From Porphyridium purpureum (Eukaryota; Rhodophyta; Bangiophyceae; Porphyridiales; Porphyridiaceae), in NCBI GenBank assembly GCA_008690995.1, contig VRMN01000001.1, positions 3,782,001 through 3,846,000 on the forward strand: 64,000 nt of DNA, written 5' to 3'. Position 1 is the first letter of the stretch. Every line of letters begins with the position of its first letter. Position numbers and translations under genes: made by a program. Below the pieces are notes generated by a model. It was not told the DNA's origin and did no database searches. It was given only the letters and a program-made list of their open reading frames with translations. Positions 1-9,161 of the stretch are shown here, piece after piece.

Positions 1-210
1 GAACAGCGCGTGCAGGTTCTTACACGTTTGGCTCATCGTTTGGAAGGTCTGTGACTCATTCACCAAAATCAGGAACGGCTTACTTGGCATTGTGCCAAGA
101 ATCGCACCTTCAGAAAAGGGGAAGTTATGCAAAAGTTCCCCGCTTGAATCGAAGATCGACTGCGTAATTCTTAGCAAGAGGGTTTTGGACGCTGGTGATC
201 GATTTCAGCT
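1..210 (-). pseudogene. possible gene fragment running off the left edge (beta-propeller-like?)
   Basis: On the minus strand a frame is open from about 210 to the window edge and reads as a coherent peptide, including FDSSGELLHNFPFSEG and PFLILVNESQTF. The only ATG in this stretch is at 90. The hydrophobic and turn pattern resembles one blade of a WD/VPS-type beta-propeller, but no family is recognised. Upstream on the same strand, at 125-334 and 256-579, further coherent-looking pieces lie in other frames. The region could therefore be a spliced gene or a decayed one. No splice sites could be fixed. It may equally be chance. Confidence 0.25.
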
Positions 211-1139
211 GTCTCGTTTGAATTGTGTTCGTGTTCACTTTCTCGCTGCTTTTTGTTAGCTCTGCATGAACACAGGTATCAGGTCCGTATTCGCCAACCA
301 AAATAGTTTCATAACCCTGTCGTACGCGTGCCACACATGTGGCACAAGTTCTCTGATGCTCACACTGGCTAACAAGGGTGCCTTCCTCTCTGCCTCGAAC
401 AAGTCAGTCAGAAACTCGCTCCCGACGCGAGGCGCAACTGACACATCGAGGTGTGGTGACAGGCATGAACGCCGCATCGAAGCTGGTGTGCCGATCCTAA
501 CAACCAGTACCAGCACCGCGGCAAGCGCCAAATGGATGCTTGGATGTGTGAATAGGTCATGATGTTCGATCATGATCAAGCCTGCGAACTATCTGACCGA
601 CGAGCACGTTTTTGGATGCGGTACACTGGGTCGGCTTTCTCGCGTTCCTTTTTTTGCCCTACAATAGCTGTCGCTCCTTCCATTCGTAGCATTCGAGACG
701 GAGTCACGAGCAAAAAACGCACCCTTTGCCGACCGTGTGCCTGCTTTTGTGTATATACCCTGGCTGAGAACGCATCATTCATGTGCGCTCTCCGCGACCC
801 AAACCGAGCTTCTCAGGCTCTAAGTGGAACGCAAGAGGACGAGAACAGCTTAGATCCCAAACTCGGTCCCTTACAAGAGCTGCACGTACACTCAATTGAC
901 AAGCGAGAGACTGAAAGTACGAACGGCATCCGGGCTGACTCGCAAAGACAAAAGGTTTGCGGGCCGAGCCGCATAAAACATGGTTCATCCGGCGGGAGTC
1001 TCCAAGTCGGAAAGCACGCACTCCTAGATTCTGAATGTGGATTCAGACCAAAACAAATACTTTGCAGATCAGTCGTTTCCAGTCCGCATCGTGTGTAGAT
1101 AATGCGCGTTACGGTCACAAGTCCAAATGCAGGCAAACC
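211..1139. other. no confident gene
   Basis: Short overlapping open frames occur on both strands, the longest 179 codons on plus at 559-1098. None shows a recognisable domain, and their arginine/serine/cysteine-rich composition is typical of chance frames in GC-rich DNA. A TATA-like string (gtatatac) lies near 750. The stretch sits downstream of the MYB gene, which ends at 1140 on the minus strand. Confidence 0.4.
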
Positions 1140-2477
1140 TCACGTCGTTGCGTCGTGATGACCTGATGAGTTTTCGACACTATTTGCACGTGAAGAGCGA
1201 GGCTGCTCCTCCTTCCTTTCCGACTGACCGGCCGCTCCGTGCAGTGCTTTACGCGAATCAAGCTGTGTAAGAGCCGATACATTTGAATTTGGACAAGGCA
1301 ATCTGCCGACGGTTTCAGACTTGGGGCTTCGAGCCGATCGATCGCTGACGCTCTCCGTACCTTTGCCCTTACTTCCTCCTTCTGTTTCAGCACGCACCCT
1401 GCTCAGTTGATGGTATCGGCTCTTAACCTCTTGGTCGGTCCGGTCGTTTAAGTGGCGTGAGATCCAGTTCCATCGACGTCCGTGCTCCTCATAGAGTTGC
1501 AGAATAAGCCGATCCTCTTCTTCTGAAAATGGTCTCCGCCGATCTCGCTGATCGAGAACGTAAATCCATCGCGAGCGCAGCTGGGCGCCAGCACGATGCG
1601 GCATGAACTGGGAAGCCATTGCCTGCCACCGCTGCGGACCGAAATGATGCACGAGTTCAGTCAGCTGTTGATCTTCCTCATGCGTCCAAAGGACTCGCTG
1701 CTGCTTGAGTGCCAATGAATGGTTCGGATGGTTGTTCTGATACTTTTTGACTTCGCTGTATCCGCAGGCGCGAGAAAGCTCCCCGGTTGTCTCTTTCGAC
1801 GGCGTTCCTGGACGTGGCGGCAACGTCGCCAGAGATATTGCTTCTGGAAGACGCTGTAACGACTGCGGCGGGGGCGGCGACGGGGACGGCGGCGACGCCG
1901 GATGATACCAGCCGCGACCGGGAAAAGCAGATACAATGGCACGGCCCTCGGCAGGATGAAGGAGCAGAGGTGCGCACGCTCCGTTCGAATATCCGTAAGC
2001 ATGATTATCCAGCTCTGTCGATGGTGCGCCATAGTTTCCAGAACCATTGGCATACGCGCCGGCTGGTATATAACCTAGAGGAACAGCGGCGCTGCGCGGA
2101 TGGACATCCACGTGTCCCGGCCTTCGGTCGTACTCTGCGTACGGCCAATGGTACATATTAGGCGTTCCCGCGTATGTACCACCCGCATAGTGGCCAGGAG
2201 GCAACGGAATAGTCCCTGGAAATCGGCCTGCTGTCGGTACTGTCGCATAGTCCTGGTACATTGGCGTGTACGGATATGGCACGGCATAAGCAGAAACATC
2301 TATGCTACCGCCAGCCCGTCCGGAATTAAGCGTTTGTCCCAGATGCCTCTTCGAGCGGCTTGCCTCGGGCGCGAATCCTGAGCTTGCAAATAAGTCCGTG
2401 CTCAGCCGGCTTCCCCGCCGAACCCTCTCGAGATGCCCTGTCGGTGCATCCGATGCGCGGCGCGGCGGCTCTCCCAT
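1140..2477 (-). CDS. two-repeat MYB/SANT DNA-binding protein
   Basis: A 445-residue protein with two adjacent MYB/SANT repeats in its C-terminal half. The first, around residues 258-310, starts VLWTHEEDQQLTELV and includes RSRWIYVLDQR. The second, around 311-362, includes PFSEEEDRLILQLYEEHGRRW and RTDQEVKSRYHQL. The spaced tryptophan or phenylalanine residues expected in each repeat are visible. The N-terminal 250 residues are low-complexity and rich in Tyr, Pro, Gly and Ala, as in an activation region. The tail is basic and Ser-rich. It probably acts in the nucleus as a sequence-specific transcription factor; the targets cannot be inferred. I chose the ATG at 2477 because the longer frame starts only at a TTG. 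The exact MYB subclass (R2R3 or SANT-like) is not settled. Confidence 0.8.
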   Translation of the reverse strand: MGEPPRRASDAPTGHLERVRRGSRLSTDLFASSGFAPEASRSKRHLGQTLNSGRAGGSIDVSAYAVPYPYTPMYQDYATVPTAGRFPGTIPLPPGHYAGGTYAGTPNMYHWPYAEYDRRPGHVDVHPRSAAVPLGYIPAGAYANGSGNYGAPSTELDNHAYGYSNGACAPLLLHPAEGRAIVSAFPGRGWYHPASPPSPSPPPPQSLQRLPEAISLATLPPRPGTPSKETTGELSRACGYSEVKKYQNNHPNHSLALKQQRVLWTHEEDQQLTELVHHFGPQRWQAMASQFMPHRAGAQLRSRWIYVLDQRDRRRPFSEEEDRLILQLYEEHGRRWNWISRHLNDRTDQEVKSRYHQLSRVRAETEGGSKGKGTESVSDRSARSPKSETVGRLPCPNSNVSALTQLDSRKALHGAAGQSERKEEQPRSSRANSVENSSGHHDATT

Positions 2478-4129
2478 TCGTCGCCGGTGGTGGGTGGGAA
2501 GGTCTTCCTCAGACGGACGCCGTGGTTGCTGCAGCAAAGGCCTCGGTAGTTCTGATCCGTGCTAGTGGTCGCACCACCTCGTTGACTGCGGGTACGCGTG
2601 TCGATCGATGAGCTCTTAGTGAACCCCGTTCTTTTTTTTTCTTTGCAATGACTCAGAAAGCGCGGTTCCTCGGCCAGCCGCTGGCGGGAAAGCCTGCGGC
2701 TCTTGTAATCGTGCCGCCTTGCTTGCTTCTTTCCTCAGCCGGAAGCGGAGTGCTGTCCAGAACGGACCGCTGCGGCATATCTTGGCGCAATGCCCACGCA
2801 CGCCGACCACAAGCCGTACGGTACCAGAGCCCCGGGATAACGCGAATCGCCGACTGATTACTTGGTACCGTCGTGTGTGCCTAGTTAGCGTACTGTGCTC
2901 CTCGCCTTCTGCACGAACTGGTTTGATCTTGTCACCTCCGCGTATATCCCACTGCGTGCTTCCATACCACAGCCTTTTCAAAATTCATCAGCCACACACA
3001 GAGGAAGTAAGTAATCGAGGGAGCGAGAACGCAACGCTCTCTATCGACAGCTCACCCACACCCACAAACGCATGGTCGGGTCCAAAAAAATCCGTGCGCA
3101 CAGGTCTGGATTAACGCGTGGCGATTATGATGCGAACAGGTCAGTTTTGGTATGAGCTCTCGCCGCACCTGCAGGTCGCAGACGCAATTGCAATCGGGTC
3201 TCGACGCAGTCGCCATGCCCCCTTTTCCAAAAATAAAAACCGCACGTGTGCCTGTGTTTGTTTGAGCGCTTATGTGCTGAGCTGCGCCATTCATTAACGA
3301 ACGGCAGCTGGCTCCTGAATGAATGAGTAAATCAATGAGATGCAGCTGTACCGTCGGTGTTCAGTGATTTGTCGGGGGTCATGAATTGTCACCCGAGCCG
3401 GTGGGTGCGCACGTGAAAGCTCTCAGTTTCCTGCTTGTCCCGTACGGACGCTTGGAGTTCGCACAAAACACGCCGTCCGGTCGCTTAAAGGACGTCAGAA
3501 TCACACCGCCGTAGCGTCGTCACCCCTCCTATCATGCGTCATGGCTCTGCGGATGGTCACGAAGAACCTGGCCGCTCCTACGTCATGATTGTTCGGAAAG
3601 CCCTTGCCGGAACTCTCAGAGGTGCACTGCTTCGTACGGATCGCTCGCCGAAGAAACGCACGCGCAGGCGGATGCGCATCCGGTTAGAGCAGGCTCTAGT
3701 TCTGCGAGCGGCGCGGGCACAGATTGCGCGTGTGGTACTGTGGTATCGGCACGAAACGTTCACGCCATCGGAGGAACTGCAGAAATACCATGTTACCTGT
3801 CTTCTATCTTTGCGGCCACGGCAACGTCCAACGCCAACGCCAATGCCCTTGTCTGCCACCATGACGAACAAGCCGCCTCCTGCGTGGACCTCACCAGTAC
3901 TCATGCTCACGTCACGCAAAATCTTACGAACGAGGCGCGTTTTCCCGCACTCAAGCGAAAATCGTGTCGGGGTTTGGTCTTCCCAATCTTGTGGTGGGAC
4001 TTACCACCGCGAACCCGTGTGGGACTGCAATACGCGATCCGTCGTCGCCCATTTCTTGCGCCCGCTGAAGAACGTGCGTCACGAAACCCTCGTTTTGGCC
4101 AACAGACCACCCAAAGCATATTGTCACGA
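2478..4129. other. 1.65 kb without a confident gene
   Basis: This is the interval between the MYB start and the ISN1 stop, both on minus. A 199-codon plus frame at 3534-4133 begins with ATG but runs into the ISN1 3' end and shows no domain. On minus, 3578-3960 reads in part like protein (a CGKTRLVRKILRD string, then a Gly/Val-rich run), with GTAAGT further 5', so a small spliced minus-strand gene is possible but not shown. Otherwise I see only a T-run near 2632 and short ATGA-rich direct repeats near 3320. Confidence 0.35.
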
Positions 4130-5350
4130 CTAGTTGGATTTCCTGCAACTCAACAGGAGCTCCAGCATGTGACTTGTCTCGGCGGGGTCTGTCACCCACA
4201 GGGTTGTGCACGCGCGGCGCGTCGCAAAATCATTTCCAATTCGCAGAAACTGGTCACCAACATGCAGCGTCTGCTCAGGAAGCGTACTCAAGTACGCCTG
4301 GAGCAGCTGGACACCGATCTGCTTCGACCCAACATCAACCCATATGTCTGAGCCGCCATTGAAAGCCGTGTATGGCAAAGATATAGGGCCAGTGTCGAGG
4401 TCTGCCAGTTCCAGCGCAAGTTCGTCGAGCAGCTCTGCTGTTACACGGCGCGATGCCCGCCGACCAGACCCTACGTCCAGGTCATGCCTGGTCTTCCTGG
4501 GCAGCATGCCAACGGAGCGCGGCTTGCGAATAATGGTGGCGTTAATGTTCAATCGCTGCACAAAGCTCGAAATGCACGCATGCGCCGCATCCATCAGCGC
4601 CTTGATGTCCGCGTCGCTCCATTGCAACATTTCAGAGGTCATGAATTCTTCGCGTGCAAGCTCGCGCAGGCGGCAACCGTCTGCTTTGCCAGTGAACTGG
4701 AACAAATACGAGCACTCGCCGCCTAGAACATACAGGCTACGGCATTGGTCGTCCGTAAGATCTGGCGCATCCAGCATGGCTTGCTGAAGACCCGCCAGTC
4801 GTTCGGTATACTTTTCTGGGGCGCTCGGGTAGCCGGCGGCGGTAACGAGCGCCACTTTAATGCCGAAGCGCAGCAGTTGGATCATTTGGCCTACCAGCGG
4901 ATCGCTTCTGTCAAAGTTCGCGCCATCCTCATAGAGCGTGCAGTCACCATCAAACGTCATGAGCCGCAGCGCGGGCGTGATTGCCTGCAGCTGCGCGATG
5001 TTGAGCACGAGCCGGACATCATTAAACGACGGCGCTACTCGACTGCGTTCGGCAAAGCCGTACGCAGCATTGTACTCGAGCAGCGCGGATCGCATATCCA
5101 ATTCGGTGAAAAAGTCGCCAATCTCCGGAACGAGCCGGGCGAGCCGCGACACGCGCCTCTTTCCTCGTGGATCCTCGCGAGCCGCGAGCTCGCGGTGCTC
5201 GTGGATCATCTGGGACAGAGAATCCATCACCTCGCCATAATGCTGCAGGCGGCGCTGGGCGTCATCTCGCATATGCAGCACAAACGGCGCCGCGAGCAGC
5301 GACTTGATAAACTCGATAAATGCATCCTTTCGATGCGACTGCGCAAGCAT
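4130..5350 (-). CDS. ISN1: IMP-specific 5'-nucleotidase, HAD superfamily
   Basis: A 406-residue protein that dephosphorylates IMP to inosine in purine catabolism or salvage, probably cytosolic. The start at 5350 gives the N-terminus typical of the family, SHRKDAFIEFIKSLLAAPF, closely matching fungal Isn1. HAD motif I is TFDGDCTLYEDG near residue 131, with the nucleophile and acid/base aspartates present. Later come VTAAGYPSAPEKYTERL, LGGECSYLF and a C-terminal HVGDQFLRIGNDFATR loop, all expected in ISN1. The length is close to the family norm. The frame continues upstream for 25 codons from a TTG, but that stretch is almost all Arg/Lys/Glu and is probably leader. It is divergently arranged with nicastrin across a 0.4 kb gap holding a 38 bp tandem repeat. 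Confidence 0.88.
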   Translation of the reverse strand: MLAQSHRKDAFIEFIKSLLAAPFVLHMRDDAQRRLQHYGEVMDSLSQMIHEHRELAAREDPRGKRRVSRLARLVPEIGDFFTELDMRSALLEYNAAYGFAERSRVAPSFNDVRLVLNIAQLQAITPALRLMTFDGDCTLYEDGANFDRSDPLVGQMIQLLRFGIKVALVTAAGYPSAPEKYTERLAGLQQAMLDAPDLTDDQCRSLYVLGGECSYLFQFTGKADGCRLRELAREEFMTSEMLQWSDADIKALMDAAHACISSFVQRLNINATIIRKPRSVGMLPRKTRHDLDVGSGRRASRRVTAELLDELALELADLDTGPISLPYTAFNGGSDIWVDVGSKQIGVQLLQAYLSTLPEQTLHVGDQFLRIGNDFATRRACTTLWVTDPAETSHMLELLLSCRKSN

Positions 5351-5483
5351 CGCACGACCACGGGTCCTCCTCCTCCTCCACCTCCTCTTCTTCTCCTTCT
5401 CTGCCTTCCATACACTTTCCTTCAACCTCTTCTACCCATGCCGCTTCGAGCCCGCAGCCCACCACATCACGCATTACATTGTC

Positions 5484-5610
5484 ATGCGCCATTTCATGAC
5501 TATTAAATGCATTTCATTCCAATGCGCCATTTCATGACAATTAAATGCATTTCATTCCAATGCGACATTTCGTGGAAGTTAAAGGCATTACAGTGTAATG
5601 CGCCATTTCG
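5484..5610. repeat. 38-bp tandem repeat, about 3.3 copies
   Basis: Units start at 5484, 5522, 5560 and 5598, each opening with atgcgccatttc or a near match. The first two are almost identical, the third is diverged, and the fourth is partial. There are no unique spacers, so this is not a CRISPR. It lies in the shared promoter region between divergent ISN1 (start 5350) and nicastrin (start 5750), so it may carry repeated binding sites. Confidence 0.9.
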
Positions 5611-5749
5611 AGTGGGTGTTCCACATTTGAGCAGCTGCTGTCACCGCTGAAAGCGACGAGGTAGAGGACAGAAAGAGGAAGGTGGTTTGGTCGAGGAGTG
5701 GGTAGAGCCGGCAGACACTCGGTGGAGCGAGTGCGCGCGCCGAGAGAGA

Positions 5750-8041
5750 ATGCGTGCGACGGTCCGGCAGCTGATATGGCTCGCCGTATTTTGCGCATGG
5801 GTGCTTGTGAGTGAGTCTGGCCGCGCAAAGGCGCAAACGCAGTGCTCGTTTGATGAGTATGAGCGTCTCACTCCGCTAGAAGGGCTGGACAAGATCGAGC
5901 CGTTTCGGAAGCGCTGTTGGACCGCCAGAACAGACGATGTCGGGGTGTGCGTGCAGTTTCAGGATAGGGATGGCGTGTACGGCTGCGCGCAGTGCGGCGA
6001 GGACGTTCTGTCGTCTCCCATGTTGTTCTTCTCCGACGCCGCGCAGCTCATTGACTTTGCCACAGACGAGCAGGCCACGTCTGTGTTTGTGGTCATGATA
6101 TCTATCGAGTTGTATACCAGTGCGCAAGTCATGAACACGTTGGCAAACAATCCCGGTCGCATTGTGGCCCTTATTATTGACCGCGATCAGTGCGTGGATG
6201 GAGGCTCTGGCTCAAGTGTGCTTCCGTACCCGCCCGTCGACATGTTCTCGCCTGTACAGCCATTCCCAAACAAACAGTTTTCGACGACGCCAGACAGCGC
6301 GTACGTGTGGAACCCACCGGGCAATTCAATTTCTTTCGACTACTTTCCGTTCAATGTGTTTTTCGTCAACGATACGTTGGCCACTTTTTTGCGCTTTCAG
6401 TCGTTGCGTTTTCTAGGGAACACATTCACCGAGCAGCCCGGTTTCCCGCGACAGGTCGTCGAGTCGGTGGGGCAGATGTGGTCCTGCGATGAGGACGCCA
6501 ACACGTGTCTAAACAAGTCCACATGCATTCCGATTGGTCAGCAGTCAGTGTACTCGTCGGTTGGCAAAATGGATCCTAACCTCGAGATTGTCTCTGTGTC
6601 TGCGCAATTCGATTCGACTGCGTTTTCACGCGAAGACTTCGGCTACGGCGCCTCGGCTCGAATTCTCGCTGTTGGCAGTGTGCTTGCCGTCGCTGAGTCA
6701 TTCTTCCAGTATCGTATTGATCCAGAAGGCGGGGCATCGCGCGGCCTTGTGAGGCTGCCGCTCTTTTTGCTTTTCACGGCCGAGGAATGGGGGTTTTCGG
6801 GTTCGCGCTTTTTCCTCAACGACGTGGCGAACTTTCAGTGCGAAGCGCCGCTTAACATTTCACAGGGCATTATCGGATGCCGGACCCCGTACCGACCATC
6901 GGCGGCGTTCCAGAATCTCAATGCAGATAATTGGCTGGGTGACATTGATGTGTCGCAGCTGGGCAGCTCCAATGGCACGTTTTACTTACACTCGCTGAAC
7001 ACCTCGGTGAACGACATCGTTCTGCGCAACGTTAAAGCTGCGTTTGGAAGCACACTTTTGCAAGACGCTGTCCAAGCAGGCGGAAATTTCCCACCAGAGT
7101 CGGCGCAGTCGTTTGTGCAGGTGTTCGGGGACGCCTTCAGCTCGCTGTTCATAGGCGACTATGACGCACAATTCAAGGCGCCTTTCTTCGACTCGATGTT
7201 CGACAACATTACGCAGCTCACCGACGCGGACTATGCATCTGCATGCGACGTGGCCAGAGGCGTCACGAAGTCTCTGATCCAGCTGACGTACCTGGATGCT
7301 GACAGCGTACCCATCGTCAACTGCTCAATCATCCCGGAGGTGGTCCGATGCTTGACCGGAAATTTCACAGACTGCGAACTTGCGCGGCGCTTTGTTGAGC
7401 CCGAAGTGTTTGCTCTAATTACCGACTCGAGCGTGCCAGAGTCCAACTTTCCGCTACTGTACCAACCGCTTCCTGTGATCTTGAACACTGAGCCGCACTG
7501 GGTGGCAAAGGCTACGTTTCTGCTATCGTACCTCGGGTACTACAACGCGTTCAACCAGACCGGCGTCTATTGTGAGAGCTTTGCAGATTGCCGAGACGTA
7601 TCGCTGGAGGCCAACAATGATTTCCAAAACCTTCAGCCCCAAGACGCGCTGGATGTCTACTGCAGCAACCAGCAGTGCGTCGTGACGAGCGCGTGGTTTC
7701 ACCCGGCGCTCGGCGTTGGCCTCGAGACTGCCAACGACGACTACACTCTGTACAAAATCAATGAAAGCGCGCCATCCAGCGCCGCCACGTTCAGCCAGAG
7801 CCTTTACGACAGTGATATTGGCATTTGCAGCTTCACGCAGGACGCGTACAGCTACCAAGCTGCCATCCTCGTTGTTGGCATCATGCTCTGGCCAGTGTGC
7901 GCCATTCCGTGTCTCATCCACTGGTGGCTCGAACGTAAGAGGTACCAAGGCGCTGAGCTACTCCCAACAACTGCGCCAAAAGAGCCGGCACGGTCAACAG
8001 AACCATCGGCACCAGCCCCACCAGTCACCAGATCCAATTAA
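5750..8041 (+). CDS. NCT: nicastrin, gamma-secretase subunit
   Basis: A 763-residue type I membrane glycoprotein, the large ectodomain subunit of gamma-secretase, which handles substrates for presenilin. The N-terminus MRATVRQLIWLAVFCAWVL is a signal peptide, which fixes the start at 5750 rather than the longer non-ATG frame. The lumenal part has many cysteines and N-glycosylation sequons. Its M28-aminopeptidase-like core is visible as VSAQFDSTAFSREDFGYGAS followed by LFLLFTAEEWGFSGSRFF around residue 345, the same arrangement as in animal and plant nicastrin. A single C-terminal transmembrane segment (AILVVGIMLWPVCAIPCLI, about 703-725) precedes a short Pro/Ala-rich cytosolic tail. It is slightly longer than human nicastrin (709). 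A presenilin-independent role cannot be excluded. Confidence 0.85.
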   Translation: MRATVRQLIWLAVFCAWVLVSESGRAKAQTQCSFDEYERLTPLEGLDKIEPFRKRCWTARTDDVGVCVQFQDRDGVYGCAQCGEDVLSSPMLFFSDAAQLIDFATDEQATSVFVVMISIELYTSAQVMNTLANNPGRIVALIIDRDQCVDGGSGSSVLPYPPVDMFSPVQPFPNKQFSTTPDSAYVWNPPGNSISFDYFPFNVFFVNDTLATFLRFQSLRFLGNTFTEQPGFPRQVVESVGQMWSCDEDANTCLNKSTCIPIGQQSVYSSVGKMDPNLEIVSVSAQFDSTAFSREDFGYGASARILAVGSVLAVAESFFQYRIDPEGGASRGLVRLPLFLLFTAEEWGFSGSRFFLNDVANFQCEAPLNISQGIIGCRTPYRPSAAFQNLNADNWLGDIDVSQLGSSNGTFYLHSLNTSVNDIVLRNVKAAFGSTLLQDAVQAGGNFPPESAQSFVQVFGDAFSSLFIGDYDAQFKAPFFDSMFDNITQLTDADYASACDVARGVTKSLIQLTYLDADSVPIVNCSIIPEVVRCLTGNFTDCELARRFVEPEVFALITDSSVPESNFPLLYQPLPVILNTEPHWVAKATFLLSYLGYYNAFNQTGVYCESFADCRDVSLEANNDFQNLQPQDALDVYCSNQQCVVTSAWFHPALGVGLETANDDYTLYKINESAPSSAATFSQSLYDSDIGICSFTQDAYSYQAAILVVGIMLWPVCAIPCLIHWWLERKRYQGAELLPTTAPKEPARSTEPSAPAPPVTRSN

Positions 8042-8190
8042 ACCAGTGCGTGAAACCGTTTTACTGATTGACGACGTCGGGAAGTCCCTGTTGCTGGAAC
8101 GGAAGAAGTACGGTTAGACACGAAGGAGTTAACTTTGTGTCGCGAGGGGATTGGGGAGACCGCCGAGTAATCGTCCGACATATTTTTGAG

Positions 8191-8985
8191 ATGATGCAAG
8201 AATGCGCGGAGCTGCGGACAGCGGCATCGTTGCGTCCAACCGCCTCGCTTCCAGCATTTGGATTTTGTGGATATGTGTTTTCTGTCTCGCACGAACAGAG
8301 CGCTAGCGGGAAAGTGCGGGATGGACGGGGGCCAGCGGTGTGTGCGGCCTCTCTACTGGAGAATCTACGAACGCAGCGCTGGCAGAGGGGCCAAGGCACG
8401 TGTTCTCGTGGCGCACGGCCAGGGGCTGCGAGGCGGTGTGCGATCGCGAAGCGTATGTGCCAGTCGACGCCGGCTGAGGGTATCGGGTCAAGTGTAAAGG
8501 AGGACGATTCCGAATCACCAGCGAGACGGCGCCTGGCCATATTGCTGGTGGACCATGGCAGCAAACGTGACGAGGCAAACTCAATGCTGGACGAAATGGC
8601 CAAGATGGTCATTTCGCGCCTTGAGCTGACCACGAATGTAGGAAGTGATACACCGTCAGACCATGAAGTGGTGGGCGTCTTTCCAGCGCACATGGAAATC
8701 GCTCCGCCGTCCATCCAGGACAGCATGCGCGAGGCCGTGCTGAACCACCGTGCGGAACACGTGGTCGTCCTACCGTTTTTCCTGTCCCGTGGTAGACACA
8801 TCCAACAGGACATCCCGGCTCTTGTCGCTGACGCCGTGAACTGCCTGCAGTCTGAGCATGGCGCGCAATTCACTCACGAGATCCGCCCTCACCTGGGCGT
8901 CTCCGACCGTCTGGCCGACCTGCTGCTCGTCCGTGCTGGCTTGCCCGTTCCAACTGTACACCCAGATGGTATCGAGCGCTCGTGA
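8191..8985 (+). CDS. SIRB: sirohydrochlorin ferrochelatase, CbiX/SirB family, probably plastid
   Basis: About 264 residues. The last 150 form one CbiX module: LLVDHGSKRDEANSML near residue 117, then VGVFPAHMEIAPPSIQDSM and VVVLPFFLSRGRHIQQDIP. The two metal-binding histidines expected in the family are in the DHGS and GRHIQQD motifs. The enzyme inserts Fe(II) into sirohydrochlorin to make siroheme for nitrite and sulfite reductases. The first ~110 residues are Arg/Ala/Ser-rich and unconserved, as in an organelle transit peptide, so plastid location is likely. The start is uncertain: ATG 8191 is the first in the frame, and other in-frame ATGs follow. Nicastrin ends 149 bp upstream on the same strand and the GTPase gene follows after 176 bp. 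Confidence 0.85.
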   Translation: MMQECAELRTAASLRPTASLPAFGFCGYVFSVSHEQSASGKVRDGRGPAVCAASLLENLRTQRWQRGQGTCSRGARPGAARRCAIAKRMCQSTPAEGIGSSVKEDDSESPARRRLAILLVDHGSKRDEANSMLDEMAKMVISRLELTTNVGSDTPSDHEVVGVFPAHMEIAPPSIQDSMREAVLNHRAEHVVVLPFFLSRGRHIQQDIPALVADAVNCLQSEHGAQFTHEIRPHLGVSDRLADLLLVRAGLPVPTVHPDGIERS

Positions 8986-9161
8986 AATAATGTTTAAAAC
9001 ATATCATTAAAATAATGACATGCCCATATTAAAAAATGTTTTTTTTTTTTTGTATTTTGCCAGATTTCGGTGGCGCGCGTCGGCGGTCAGGGCGTCGAGT
9101 CAGCGGCTATTGGGCAAGGCGGTTTGGGTCTTTGTGCGGGCGTTGATCAGCGTGGTTCAAG

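Noticed and set aside
3534-4133. 199-codon plus frame as a gene
   Set aside because: No domain, Arg/Thr/Pro-rich chance composition, and it overlaps the end of ISN1 on the opposite strand.
5484-5610. CRISPR-like array
   Set aside because: Units are contiguous with no unique spacers, they diverge gradually, and the genome is eukaryotic.
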